From Heloderma charlesbogerti (taxonomy: Eukaryota; Chordata; Lepidosauria; Squamata; Helodermatidae), in NCBI GenBank assembly GCA_026122225.1, contig JANEZZ010001513.1, forward strand, positions 496,001-560,000: DNA of 64,000 bases, in the 5' to 3' direction. Under the pieces are notes generated by a model. That model ran no database searches and was not told the DNA's origin. It worked only from the letters and a program-made list of their open reading frames with translations. Below are positions 53,893-64,000 of the stretch, piece by piece (positions within the stretch are counted from its first letter, which is position 1; each line of letters starts with the position of its first letter). A program made the position numbers and the translations under genes.

Positions 53893-54110
53893 TGAGGATG
53901 TTTCCTTCAGGCACTTATAAAGCTGGCCTGCCAATCATTGCCACAATGAAAAGCTGGTTTACCGTCAACTTGGATGGGTTGCATCTGATGGAGTGGACAA
54001 CGTCCATGAAAGTTTATGTCAGAATAACTTTGTTAGTCTTTAAGGTGCCACAAGACTCATTGTTTCTGCTGAAATAGACCAACATGATTACCCCTCTGGA
54101 ACTTGGATGA
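53893..54110 (+). mobile_element. Penelope-like element end
   Basis: CTGATGGAGTGGACAACGTC, CATGAAAGTTTATGTC, then TTTGTTAGTCTTTAAGGTGC, CACAAGACTC and CTGAAATAGACCAACATGAT. This wording is the recurrent terminal module of Penelope-like retroelements in reptile genomes, as I remember it. Only the end is present. Confidence 0.65.
53981..54020 (+). ncRNA. Decayed hammerhead ribozyme motif
   Basis: Core CTGATGGA (53985-53992), stem II GTGGAC/GTCCAT (53993-53998, 54002-54007) with loop AAC, GAAA (54008-54011), then a short stem III around TTTAT. This is the order CUGAUGA - stem II - GAAA - stem III found in minimal hammerheads of Penelope-like elements. One core A is G and the stem III/cleavage region looks one base short, so self-cleavage is unlikely in this copy. 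Confidence 0.5.
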
Positions 54111-54339
54111 CAGTTCTCTCTCAAGTAGTTTGGAAGCATCATAGATAAGCTACAAACTCACAGCAAGTGTCTGGCAATTTAAGCATATAGTAAGAATAAA
54201 AACTTGCTTGTCTATCTTTTTCTTCTCTTTACAGAAAGAGACATGAGATGGAATTTTGTGAAAGCACAATTCTCTCCGCATCCCTTCTTCCCCCTTCTAT
54301 GTTTGGAGGGTAAGTTTATACTGTGCACGATCCTGCTGT

Positions 54340-54690
54340 CCATTTTCAGAAGATGCTCTGCCCCATGTCCCACCACCATCTGAGGTACGGTTAATGGGGA
54401 TGTACAGTTAAGGCCTTCTCTACTGTGGTGCCTGGGCCGTGGAACTCCCAAACGCTGGGAGATCAGGTTGGCCCCTTCCCTTGTGGCATTTAGATGCCAG
54501 AGCAAACTTTTTATTCTGACAAGCTTATGGTCTGTTGCTAAATATTATGCTGCTGATTACCTGCTAAGTTATTTGGTTGTGTTTAGCTAATTATCTGAAT
54601 ATTCTTAATTTACGTTGTTATTAGCCTCCTTGAGTAGCTTATTCTGAGATGTGAAGATGGAACACAAATATTTTAATAAGTAAATACATG
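54340..54690 (+). mobile_element. L2-clade 3' end
   Basis: AFSTVVPGPWNSQTLGDQVG text around 54410-54470 (the WNSLP motif region), SKLFILTSLW-type remnant, then UTR and TAGCCTCCTTGAGTAGC with GGAACACAAATATTTTAATA. Confidence 0.75.
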
Positions 54691-54694
54691 CCTT

Positions 54695-54807
54695 TTGAGT
54701 CTTCATTTTCTAAAATCTTCAATTCACTAACTGTAAATTTGTGTCCACAACAAAGTAAAATTGGATCCACTATAACAGAGCCCAAACTCTGTCCTCTAAA
54801 ACCAATG

Positions 54808-54846
<39 letters not shown>

Positions 54847-56010
54847 ATATACTTCATAAATACTATGAAACCTAAATAATGTCTGTGCAGTGAAGCTAAA
54901 GGAAATTGCTTCATACGAACGAAGAATATGATAAAGAGAAAATTAAGCACTGGCCCCAGAGCTCAAAAACAGAGTAAATCACTTAGTTCCTCAAGCAGAA
55001 AGGAAGTCTAATTTTTTTGAATAAACTCACATATATTTTTGGGCCTCCACAGTACTGGCATGACAGTACAAAAGTGAAAAACCCAAAAGGAAATACACTT
55101 TTAAAAAACAAGAACATAGCCAAAGCTCTGGAAAACTCCAGTACTAAATAGTGTTACATATTGCTTAAAAAAAACTGATTACTTGAACAGAGAACCCTCA
55201 ATCATGTAATTATTTTAAACTTCCAAATAACCTGCTCTACTTTCCGTACTTTATACAGAATTGATGGACTTGTTATTTGAATATTTCAAGGCCCATTTAA
55301 GATTCCTCCATGGAATATGCAAAGCATTTTTTTTTCTAGCAGATATAAATACACACATGGGGTAGTACTCAAAGTCATCAATGGATCCGATAGCTCCTTT
55401 CTGTATTCAGGTATGCGTGTGTGCGCATTTCTATGTGTGTATGTTTATCCTGCATCAACCGATGCATTTCCAAAAACCTCTCACTAGCATTTACTAACAT
55501 AGTGCTCAAAGTCTTAAGGAGGATTAATACACTTTGAGATTGTAATCAATAAAAGGAACATGATTTACAGAATCTGCACTCTTCACTAAATTTAACCAGT
55601 GTATCACTGTACAGTATCTCTTTGCTGGCTGCAGCTTACTGCATGATGGAGATGTTGGAGAGACTATTATACTAGTTGTACCTGGCAGGCCTTGCTGTCT
55701 CTGTGCAATGATAAAAAGAAAACTCTCAGGACAACCTCAGGCTGTCTAGGCTGCTCAAGAAACTAGCTTGTAGCTTATTTAGAAAGAGTTGTTTTCAGAC
55801 AGAACATAAAAGACTGAAATGTAACAGGTATGCAGGTGCAACGTTACAACAAAAACTGTTATCAGACACATGGAACCTATGGGAAAAAAAGAGTGTAAGC
55901 CGAAGATGAAAATAATATTTTTATTTAATATTTTATTACCCCCAACTTTGAATTCTCTTTATACTTGAATCAACTTTTTTAAAAAATAAAATGTCACCCA
56001 AACACCATTC
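54695..56010. other. Unassigned intron 1 sequence
   Basis: Contains a (CA)18 run at 54810-54845. Otherwise unique AT-rich sequence; nothing coding. Confidence 0.4.
54810..54845. repeat. (CA)18 microsatellite
   Basis: Uninterrupted CA run of 36 bases. Confidence 0.97.
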
Positions 56011-56012
56011 AT

Positions 56013-56367
56013 CAGGTATAGGCAAACTTTTGGAGCCATGGACATATTTGGTAATGTGAACAACTGTCCTGGGCACCATCACAATATGGCTGCCATGAGA
56101 AGCATGGCAAAGAACAATTAACCTGTCCAAAAGACTGAGCACAAGGCGGAGGTGGGGTATGAGCCCCAACACACTAAACAACTCCTTTGGACCCACAGTT
56201 CTCCGCACCAACAGAAACCTATTGCACAGCTATCCCAGCTGTTGGTAAAAAAAAGAAAAAAAGAAGTGTTTATTTTAAAAATGGGTGGGATGGGGCACCT
56301 TGGTAGTCACCAAGAAAAGTATCTGGGAGCGTACTGGCTCCCGCGGGCACCGTGTTGCTTACTCCTG
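56013..56367. mobile_element. hAT-like MITE
   Basis: Left end CAGGTATAGGCAAACTTTTG and right end GGGCACCGTGTTGCTTACTC with CTG, whose inverse CAGGAGTAAGCAAC resembles the left. No clear 8-bp duplication. Confidence 0.6.
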
Positions 56368-56524
56368 CTATACAACCCATATAATAAATCTGTAAACCCT
56401 TACATTATGGCTAATTTTTGCAGCCTGAACTTTTAAAGATAGCGTGAAGGTTTGAGGCCTACAGAGGAAAAACGAGAAAAAGGTCAGGCTTAGAGACCTG
56501 GAGCTTTTGTTGGGAGGGGGTATC

Positions 56525-56937
56525 CCTCAGGGCACAATCGTATTCAGATAGTCGGCCGCCTCCGAACTCAGAAGCAGCCAACTATCCAATGCAGGGCAGA
56601 TGGAACACAGAGGGGATCTTCTCTGCGCTCCGGCCACACTGCATTTGCAGCTAGACAGCTGATTTTGGCTATCTAGCTAGGGATGTCAGAGCAGGCTGGG
56701 GAATGCTGGAGTGGGAGAGGGAGGCTGGCTGCCATGGTCTCCTCCCCTCCCCTCCCCTCCCCCGGGAATGCCCCCTTTTCACCTATTTTGTGCTGTGTTT
56801 ACGGGCGCAGAGACAGGGATGAACTGTGCTGCCTATGAGGCGGAGGGGGTGGGGGCGGGGTGGTGGTTTCTGATTCCCAGAAACCGAAAAATCCTATGGC
56901 CATCTAGACACTGTCTAGCATCCATAGGATTGCTCCC
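56525..56937. mobile_element. ~410-bp MITE, family C
   Basis: Left end GGGCACAATCGTATTC. Right end TCCATAGGATTGCTCCC, whose inverse is GGGAGCAATCCTATGG. Inverted relative of 18857-19269. Holds a (CCCCT)n run at 56741-56762 and GC-rich interior. Confidence 0.65.
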
Positions 56938-56939
56938 AC

Positions 56940-57346
56940 CGAAGACTAGTTTCATTTCCCCAGTTAAATTTCAGTTTCATTTCCCCAGTTAAGTTTCATT
57001 TCTTCAGGTTTGAAACAGTACCTTTGGTTTTGAGGGAGGAGGGTATAAAAAGCGAGCTAGAGAGCCAGTAAGAGCAGAGTCGGGAAGACCAGAGCCTGAA
57101 GAGGGAGCAGGAAGAAGCAGCCTGGAGAAGTCTAAGTACAGCTAGGGTAATGGAATTTGATTTTTGCCATTTTTATTTTCTATTAAAGCCTTTTGTATCA
57201 CTCAGCTGTATTGTGTAAATGCTTCAGTTGTGATTTGCTTGTTTTAATTTACCAGTAAACTGTTGTGGTTAAGCCCTCTGTCTAGAGTGTCAATCACCCA
57301 CACCTACAGCCTAAACCCCACATTATTAGAAAGGGGAAGGTAAAAG
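56940..57346 (+). promoter_or_regulatory. LTR-like or promoter-like block
   Basis: Three tandem 24-bp copies of AGTTTCATTTCCCCAGTTAA (56948, 56972 and a decayed one at 56991) precede a clean TATAAAA at 57044-57050. A purine-rich leader follows, then ATTAAA (57182) and a CA end at CCCCACA (about 57323). The order of short enhancer-like repeats, TATA box and poly-A signal within 400 bp is that of an LTR. No primer site or flanking duplication was found, so it could also be an unrelated fortuitous promoter. Confidence 0.35.
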
Positions 57347-57469
57347 AAGGAAGCTGGAACTCTTAAGGGGGCAAGAGATCCTTAAGGCGTTGCTCAGGGG
57401 GTCCAGGTCATAAGAGGAACCCTGGCAGATAGGTTCATACACTTCTCATCAGAATTCTCAGTGCTGAAG

Positions 57470-58165
57470 TTCCATATTGAAACCTCAAAAAAACCAAGAT
57501 TATGGCAACCAGCTTGATTGAAAACTGGCAAACAGAAGGAGAAAACGTGGAGGCAGTGACGGACTTTGTCTTTCTAGGCGCAAAGATTACTGCAGACGCT
57601 GACTGCAGCCAGGAAATCAGAAGACGTTTACTTCTTGGGAGGACAGCAATGACACATCTTGATAAAATAGTGAAGAGCAGAGACATCACACTGACAACAA
57701 AGGTCCGCATAGTTCAAGCAATGGTATTCCCCGTAGTAACCTATGGCTGTGAGAGCTGGACCATAAGGAAGGCTGAGCGAAGGAAGATAGATGCTTTTGA
57801 ACTGTGGTGCTGGAGGAAAATTCTGAGAGTGCCTTGGACTGCAAGAAGATCAAACCAGTCCATACTCCAGGCAATCAAGCCAGACTGCTCACTGGAGGGA
57901 AGGATATTAAAGGCAAAACTGAAGTACTTTGGCCACATAATGAGAAGACAGGATACCCTGGAGAAGATGCTGATGCTAGGGAAAGGGGAAGGCAAAAGGA
58001 AGAGGGGCCGACCAAGGGCAAGATGGATGGATGATATTCTGGAGGTGACGGACTCGACCTTGGGGGAGCTGGGGGTGGCGACGGCCGACAGGAAACTCTG
58101 GCGTGGGCTGGTCCATGAAGTCACGAAGAGTCAGAAGCGACTGAATGAATAAACAACAATATGTA
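57470..58165 (+). mobile_element. Second RTE LINE, divergent from BovB copy, 3' end
   Basis: 5'-truncated RTE. The coding end is listed separately. The 3' terminus GTCACGAAGAGTCAGAAGCG and ACTGAATGAATAAACAACAA differs from the BovB terminus (GAGTCGGACACGACTGA), marking a separate subfamily. Confidence 0.88.
57484..58152 (+). pseudogene. RTE C-terminal domain, open but truncated
   Basis: Partial coding region: LKKTKIMATSL, VTDFVFLGAKITADADCSQE, VFPVVTYGCESWTIRKAER, WCWRKILRVPWTARRSNQS, LKYFGHIMRRQDTLEK, KRGRPRARWMDDILEV and the end VTKSQKRLNE. Over 220 codons without a stop, but the RT catalytic core lies upstream of the truncation. Most positions align to the BovB copy at 43.4-44.0 kb, with many substitutions. 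The last third differs most (EVTDSTLGELGVATADRKLW). Confidence 0.9.
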
Positions 58166-59191
58166 TGAATACAGGTCATAGTAACAGGTTTTAATGCCAT
58201 TTCAATTCTAGTGACTTGCTTTTCAAGAAAGAGATGCGAAGTTCGTTTGCCTCTTCTCATATTTTAATTTCTATGATATCTGATTGGCATCTATAAGAAT
58301 TCTATAGGAACTGTTGTACATTGCCGGGGGGGGAGTCAGTCTAAATGATCCTTCAAGGATCTCCTCAACCTTTTGAGTCTGTGGCTGTGAAACAAGGCTA
58401 CTAGAATGGGTCAAGCTGGTTGGGCAAGTTTACCACTGGCAGATTCCCTACTGTTGTGGAGCTTAGTTTACTGGTGGCTATTGCCTGAGATGGCCATAAG
58501 TAGACTGCTCAGGAAGGGTGTTTACCTTTTTCTCCCCTGCCCCACCCAAAGAAAAACCATAAAAGCAAGCTAAATCTGTAGCTGAGTCCATTTATGGTGG
58601 AACTGGGTCTGAAAAAGAGGCAGAGACCTGACTTGGCTTTCTTCAAAGAACTGTATGGGACTATGAGTTTCGCTGGACATCTCACTGGGAACAGGAATCT
58701 GTTAGAGTGCTAATGATGCTAATCCCCATCTTATGCTCAGCTTGCATATATCGCAGAAACACTATTGGTCTCCAGTGACCTTCTTCTAAGGAGACTGAAT
58801 CCTAAGTAAGCACAGGAGACCCTGAAACTACTCACTAGTTGGAAGTGGAGTGTACGCATGTAACAGTATTAACTACCATTTCACAATACTTTTAAAAATG
58901 TCAGTCAACATTCTGTATCAAATTGCACACATTATTTTACACTGAGATGAAATGTGATCACTTTTCATATGAAAAGAAACAAATATACTTGACATTTGTT
59001 CTTTGCAACATGGAAATGCTGCTCTTGAAGTCATGGATCAACTGAAAATATGTTTTCTTAAAAATCTATGATACTTCCAACTTTCAAAGCCTAGTAAAAA
59101 GGAAGAGATTGTATTACCATAAGAAGGCTTCTAGATGTATTTTTAAGAGCTAGGATCACCAATCCTACATCATATCACACTAGTCTATCTA

Positions 59192-59526
59192 AAGGGGTAT
59201 GGAACCTCAGGCCCGGGGGGCAAATTTAGCTCTCTGTGGTTCCCCAGAGGACCACACCCCCTTCCCCAGGCCCTACCCCCTTCTCCCCAACCATCAATCA
59301 TTGGTGGCTTCCCAGCTTTTGTGCAATTTCCCCCTATTTCTAAAAGGTTGACATGTGTGTCCTAAGGCTTAGTTTTTAAAAGCGTTAAGCTACAATATGC
59401 TGGTGTTTTTCGAATTTTTGACCCCACCTCTTTTGCCTTCGACCCTGCCCACCACTGGAATGTGGCCTCTTGGAGCCTCTCCAAATTGAATTTGGCCTGC
59501 AGGCTGAAAGAAGTTCCCCACCCCGG
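59192..59526. mobile_element. hAT-like MITE
   Basis: Left end AAGGGGTATGGAACCTCAGG. Right end, inverted, CCGGGGTGGGGAACTTCTTT. The flanking octamers (TCTATCTA, TATATACA) match only partly. Confidence 0.6.
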
Positions 59527-59539
59527 TATATACAAAATG

Positions 59540-59760
59540 GATTTCATTCTATCTGTATCATTGCATCTGATTTTTCTTGCTGGATCATTTGCTTTTGTTT
59601 GACTGATTCACATAGGTTTCTGACTGAGGGGAAGAAATCTGCCAAATTTCCAGACAGAATCTCTCCCAACAACTTCATGTAGATGTTAAACAACAATAGT
59701 GACAAAACAAGTCCTCTATAGAGAGAACAAGTAGTAGCAGTTCACCCAAACAGTCACTTT
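59540..59760 (-). mobile_element. L2-clade fragment, minus strand
   Basis: On the minus strand around 59705-59645 it reads LLFNIYMKLLGEIL, the conserved RT text just before the active site. The remainder is decayed. Confidence 0.6.
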
Positions 59761-60630
59761 CTAAATCCATCTTATCAGGAAGAAAAAAGAACAATGACAA
59801 TGCTGTACCCCCAAATTGTTATCACCCATACTAAAGGGATCTGGTGATATATGGTATCACCGTACAAGCTAGTTAAGTCTTATTTTCCAATCTCATCTGT
59901 AGCCATAGCTTTTAAAACAAAAATCTTTAAAGCAAAATGCATGGACCTGTCAGCTTCTGGAATGCATGCTGAAAAATATGATCCCACATGCATTTAAAAA
60001 ATGTACAATGCAATGAAATGACACTGAGTCCCAGGTGAAATGAGGGCTTGATTTTGGGGGGTTCTAGTTGGGAAGGAATTGTTAATGAGCTGGACTCTGG
60101 TGGGTTCTGGTCTCAGCAAGTTGCTATAAGGCCTTGCTGCACATGTATGGGCCTTTTCACTAATATAGTATCATGCCACTTCAAAGCAAAGTTTGCGTGA
60201 ACATTTTGTAGATCAATGGCATCATCAGCCTGGCGATATACAAGAAAACCTTCTCATTATGTGATACTATCCCATGCAGTGCTGGGCTGTCATGAATGGG
60301 AAGTTACGCAGATAAGTGGTTTTAGAGTCCAGATTAGGTTTCTCAATCAGTCCAGATTTCAGAATCTGCTCTGGAGGTTTCAATGGGCTATGCCCAGCTA
60401 TTAAAAAAACAAAAACTTTAATTTTAGTTTTCAAAAAATTATACTTACAATAGGGCAGAGCAATCCAATAGGAGTGGGGGAGGGAAAATCCATGGTGGAC
60501 AAATTGTCACTTTCTACATCTTGCCAGTTTCATTGGTTTTTTTTTCTTCTCTTGGACGGTCTTTTTCAGCCTTCCCCCCACCCCCTTTTTCTATTGCAGC
60601 AATGGAGGGCAATAAACTATGCCAGCTCTA

Positions 60631-60650
60631 GCACACACACACACACACAC
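60631..60650. repeat. (CA)10 microsatellite
   Basis: GCACACAC... run of 20 bases. The sequence on either side (59760-60960) has no recognised repeat or gene. Confidence 0.95.
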
Positions 60651-60964
60651 TTGGGAGTATGTGTCCTATGGATCCAAAGCCTCTCCAGTCTGACCCTGGA
60701 ACACCCCCGGAATTCTTCCTTCTTGCCCTCTCCACTGGAGTTCCAATAGCAGAGGACTTTTCCACTGCTGTGCAGAGGCTTCTAGGGGCAGACTTCCCCC
60801 TCTGGGTGAAGAAGATATTCCAAAATATTCAGTGGCCTCTGGGATTCCCTTCCAAGGACCATATTGATAAAATTATGTAATGAATTCCATATCCCCCAAA
60901 ACATTTCTAGAGCCGCACTAAGTGATTCTTCTCATCTTGTACAAGAAAAACCATATGTATTGTC

Positions 60965-61178
60965 TTTTTATTGTGTAGTGCAGAGGCTCAACTGTTGTTT
61001 GGATACAGAACACCTAGGTTCAAAGCCTCACTCAGCTATGAAGCACAGTGGTCAAGTTTAGGAAATTATCCTCTCTCAGCCTAATCTATTTCATATGGTT
61101 GTTGAGAAGCTAAAGCACTCTAAGCTCCTTGGAGGATGGGCAGAATACAAATGTAACAATTAATACAATAAATAAAGC
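60965..61178 (+). mobile_element. tRNA-derived SINE with LINE tail, decayed
   Basis: B box-like GGTTCAAAGCC, then ACTCAGC, TATCCTCTCTCAGCCTAATC, CATATGGTTGTTGAGAAG, and the tail CTAAGCTCCTTGGAGGATGG with GCAGAATACAAATG and ATAAATAAA. Plus-strand relative of 40131-40374. Confidence 0.65.
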
Positions 61179-61324
61179 TAGGAAAGCTAAAATTTCATTT
61201 CATTCATACAGCGTGTAAACTTAGAGTATTCTAACATATTATCAACACATCATTCTAGCTAACCTTGCAGTGCAGTTTTGCTTTATAGATATGTTGGAAG
61301 ATATCCGCAAATTTAAAGAAAATA

Positions 61325-61379
61325 TATCTATGTTAGTAAATTTTAAATATCGTATCTATGTTAGTAAATTTTAAATATC
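61325..61379. repeat. 28-bp perfect tandem duplication
   Basis: TATCTATGTTAGTAAATTTT and the next seven bases appear at 61325 and 61353 without mismatch. Confidence 0.95.
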
Positions 61380-61660
61380 ACCTTGTGACTACCTGTGAAC
61401 TGTTCAGCTTCACCTAATATATGAATTCTCATTTGTTTAGAGAGCTAATGCATTTCAGTGATTGTTGGACCAGCAGGAACCTTCTAAGGCTCTGGTGGTG
61501 AGTTATTTCTGATTGCAGTATAGCTTACAAGCAGCCAGGATTGTCCTTCCCAGACTCAATAACAGCACACCTCCAGGCAATCCATTCACTTCCTTCACCT
61601 GTTCTGGCTATAAATACTTGCAGATGAACTATTTATACAGTAAGAGTATAAACACAATAA

Positions 61661-61755
61661 GAGAGGAAACCAGACAGACAGCTATCAGGTGAAGACCAGG
61701 TCAAATATTTATACTTAACCTGGGACTTCATCTGATAGCTGTCTGGCTTCCTCTC
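61661..61755. repeat. Inverted repeat, ~30-bp arms
   Basis: GAGAGGAAACCAGACAGACA (61661 onward, through GCTATCAGGTGAA) pairs with TTCATCTGATAGCTGTCTGG (61727 onward, through CTTCCTCTC). Loop of about 33 bases, itself partly self-complementary (CCAGGT and ACCTGG). Possible small fold-back element. Confidence 0.85.
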
Positions 61756-61814
61756 CTATTTCTGCATTTCATCCTAGCCTGTCTGTTTCCTTGTCAGACT
61801 CTCTTCTGAATTCC

Positions 61815-61910
61815 CAACATCTCCAGTAGAAGAATGGGATTAGAAAGACCTCTGCCTGGAAAGCTGCTGCCAGTTAGAGTAGACAATGTTAGGTTAGATG
61901 GACAAATATT
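61815..61910 (+). mobile_element. tRNA-derived SINE, second family, 3' part
   Basis: CAACATCTCCAGTAGAAGAA, GAAAGACCTCTGCCTGGAAA, GCTGCTGCCAGTTAGAGTAG, ACAATGTTAGGTTAGATGGA. Relative of 46066-46285 without the pol III promoter. Confidence 0.7.
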
Positions 61911-61919
61911 CTGAGCTTT

Positions 61920-64000
61920 CGATGTTCTGCTGTTACAGCAGTGCAAGTAATACAATATGATGTTTGTGTTCAGCAAGATGTTGAAATTATCTAGCACCGC
62001 TTCAGTGAGTAACGGAGGAGATAGGAGGTGGAATTCGTAAGCTAGAAAAAATATCTTCTTCTGCCAAGATTAATTCAATTTCAAATCAGTGGAAGCAAGT
62101 AGGACCAGTTGATACATTTTCATAACATCTCTATGAGGCAAAATTTTTACCTTCTCATAATGTCTGTATTTTATAAAAACCCATTTACAATATTTCCTGC
62201 TTTGACATTCAGCTGCACTTGTACATTTATTTGAGTCATCTACATAATAGATTAAAGTATGGAGAACTTGCAAAAATTATTGTGTCATTCAACCAAGAAC
62301 TAGCTTGACAATGTTTAAACTACCCTGAAGCAACAGGTTTATTTTACTCTATGTTTACACCTCTGCTTTCTTCTTTCAGTAGTTATGAGGTTGCTGGTAT
62401 TTTAGTGTCCTGCTTCAGAGATTTACAATCCAGTCTATTCTACTTTCTCTTCATTGCCCATCTATGGTCAATTTGACTTAGTAGCAAGTTAAATTCAGGG
62501 GCAATAGAGCAACACACAGAAATGTGCTACTTTTGTGTCACTCATGAACATGAAATGACCACACTACAAAGGATATATTAAGGCATAATAGTCAACTGTC
62601 AAGAAGCCTAGCAACAGTCTTTATTTAATTGTTTAGCTCAAAAATCCCCACCGCTACTCATGGCTGGTTTAGAGCAAATTATCTATTTTCTTGACAGAAA
62701 AAAGAAAGTCCTGAATTAAGAATGGCAAGTCCTGAAGAATCTTCTCATTCCTGATACCACCGAACCCTTAAACATGTGATCTCGGTGAAAGAATAGGGAG
62801 TCCCCCACCCCACAGAGAATATTCTAAAGAGTAATAACAGGATTCTCTTCCACTGTCCAGTGAGCTTGTCATGGTACAGCAGCTGCCTTCTAATGAAAAG
62901 GAAAGGCTCAAGCTATAATTTCTTGCAATGCATAAAGCAATATGGAAGTTTCTCTTCTGGAAGTATTTCTAAAAATAGAGAACACAAATAAAACAAACAC
63001 CTTCCATTTTATACTATTCCAGAATACCTAAAAACAAAAGTTGCATAAATTTAAATGTAAAGCAATTAAGCCTACAATTTTATAGCCACTTACCTGGGAG
63101 TAAGCTGCATTGAAATCAATGGGACTTACTTCTAAGTAGACATGTATAGGATTGCACTGTAAGCTACCCAAATGCTGCTGCTTTCAAAGTATCGAACTAG
63201 CCTCCACCTGATAAGTAAGCTCTAGTAGTCCCCAAGATTAGGATTGGATCAAATTGTAGTAATCTGATTTATAAATTGCTTTCACTAAAGATTAATTCAA
63301 AATTAGCTTTCCCTGCTTGAAAAGAAACAGAATTAAATTCCATGCATGTTATTATGTTCTACATGGGTTGCACAATGGATCTACACCAGGACAGATTAAC
63401 TTCCATGATTTCAGGCTATAACACTGTAGGTGTCTGGGAAGTTTATTTTTATTTTGAAAAATTAAATATTAGAAGTATTTAATCAGTTTCAGCTAGATGC
63501 CTGAAGCCTAAAATTACACTACAGGAGCAAAACATGGTAAAAAGTAGAATTATAAACATATTCAATACAGGAAGCTGTACATCAACACATTTTATATCTC
63601 AAATACAACAGTTGAATCAATTATTACAAAAACAATCAACTAATGATTAAAACTATTGGTAAATTATATTCTTACAGTGTTTTGTGCTTGTCAGATGAAA
63701 TGCATAAAATAAATGTGAAGGGGGGAAAACAGAAGACAAGGAAGAGCACGTTAATTATTTCACCCTGGGTTCAGATTTAGATATTAATACAATTAAATAC
63801 TCACATATGACTCATGTTTTAGACAATTGATGTTTATGTGCTATGTAAGAGCATCCATTTCCCTTTATCATGACAAACATGCAGGGCTGGCATGTTTGGG
63901 AACCTACTGAGGGTCAACATCCCAGCAGGGGCCCACTGACAAGAGTCCCCTGGACCTGCTCTTTCGCTTCACCAGGAGGAGTAGGCGCCACTGCCTACTT
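61920..64000. other. Unassigned intron 1 sequence with one MITE
   Basis: Unique AT-rich sequence. A family B MITE lies at 63085-63168. The last 120 bases (GGGGCCCACTGACAAGAGTC) share wording with 29470-29500 (GGGCTCTTGTCAGTGGGCCT, inverted), so an unnamed repeat starts here. Confidence 0.45.
63085..63168. mobile_element. Small palindromic MITE, family B
   Basis: CCACTTACCTGGGAGTAAGC, AATGGGACTTACTTCTAAGT, AGACATGTATAGGATTGCAC. Confidence 0.75.

Larger units (their letters stand above)
23507..64000 (-). other. TOX: TOX intron 1, 3' part (partial, >40 kb)
   Basis: This is intron upstream (in gene sense) of the 22-codon exon. No further TOX exon or other host exon was recognised up to the window end. 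This fits the very large first intron of TOX in other vertebrates. The content is mobile-element remains plus unique AT-rich intron. Confidence 0.75.

Noticed and set aside
57741..58124. 127-codon minus-strand frame
   Set aside because: Antisense shadow of the RTE coding region.

Overview
This is a piece of a vertebrate nuclear genome, almost certainly from a squamate reptile (lizard or snake lineage). The host gene is TOX, the thymocyte-selection HMG-box transcription factor. It is read from the minus strand. Two coding exons are present: one of 22 codons at 23441-23506 and one of 81 codons at 3218-3460. Both are flanked by canonical AG/GT splice sites and both are phase 0-0. By analogy with the mammalian gene they are coding exons 2 and 3. 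The rest of the window is intron: the start of intron 3 (1-3217), all of intron 2 (3461-23440, about 20 kb) and more than 40 kb of intron 1 (23507-64000). No other host gene, tRNA or rRNA gene was recognised.

The squamate call rests on the repeats. There is a Sauria-type tRNA SINE (20599-20939) that shares its 3' end with BovB, a nearly open BovB (RTE) LINE (42682-44035), a second, divergent RTE copy (57470-58165), a full-length-like CR1 with an uninterrupted 961-codon ORF2 (about 8350-12532), many L2-type LINE pieces, an L1 relic, a Penelope-type fragment with what looks like a decayed hammerhead ribozyme, and many palindromic MITE-like elements. Several of these are nested: the Sauria SINE sits inside an L2, and one MITE sits inside another.

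Layout. 0-3.2 kb: intron 3, with a MITE and a (CA)n tract right beside the exon 3 splice donor. 3.2-3.5 kb: exon 3. 3.5-8.2 kb: mostly unique intron with nested MITEs at 6.6-7.0 kb. 8.2-12.5 kb: the CR1, antisense to TOX. 12.5-19.7 kb: unique intron, L2 tails and a 190-bp direct repeat bracketing a MITE. 19.96-23.0 kb: degraded L2 with SINE. 23.4 kb: exon 2. 24.98-25.81 kb: a GC/CpG-rich composite whose core (25202-25669) is a palindrome made of seven smaller hairpins. 25.9-26.7 kb: minus-strand L2. 27.3-28.5 kb: a DNA-transposon-like element with terminal inverted repeats. 28.5-37 kb: intron with a cluster of small palindromic repeats. 37.6-40.4 kb: CR1, L2 and a tRNA-derived SINE. 41.8-42.2 kb: a 400-bp palindrome. 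42.7-44.0 kb: BovB. 44.4-50 kb: tandem repeats and LINE tails. 50.2-51.7 kb: a hAT-like MITE and L1. 52-54.7 kb: CR1 end, LTR-like block, Penelope piece and L2 end. 56-58.2 kb: hAT-like MITE, MITE, LTR-like block and RTE. 59-64 kb: MITEs, SINE pieces and unique intron.

The host exons and the mobile elements do not form a shared pathway; the window is a large, repeat-filled intronic region of a developmental transcription factor. The most unusual object is the self-similar fold-back at 25.2-25.67 kb, which I could not assign to a known family.
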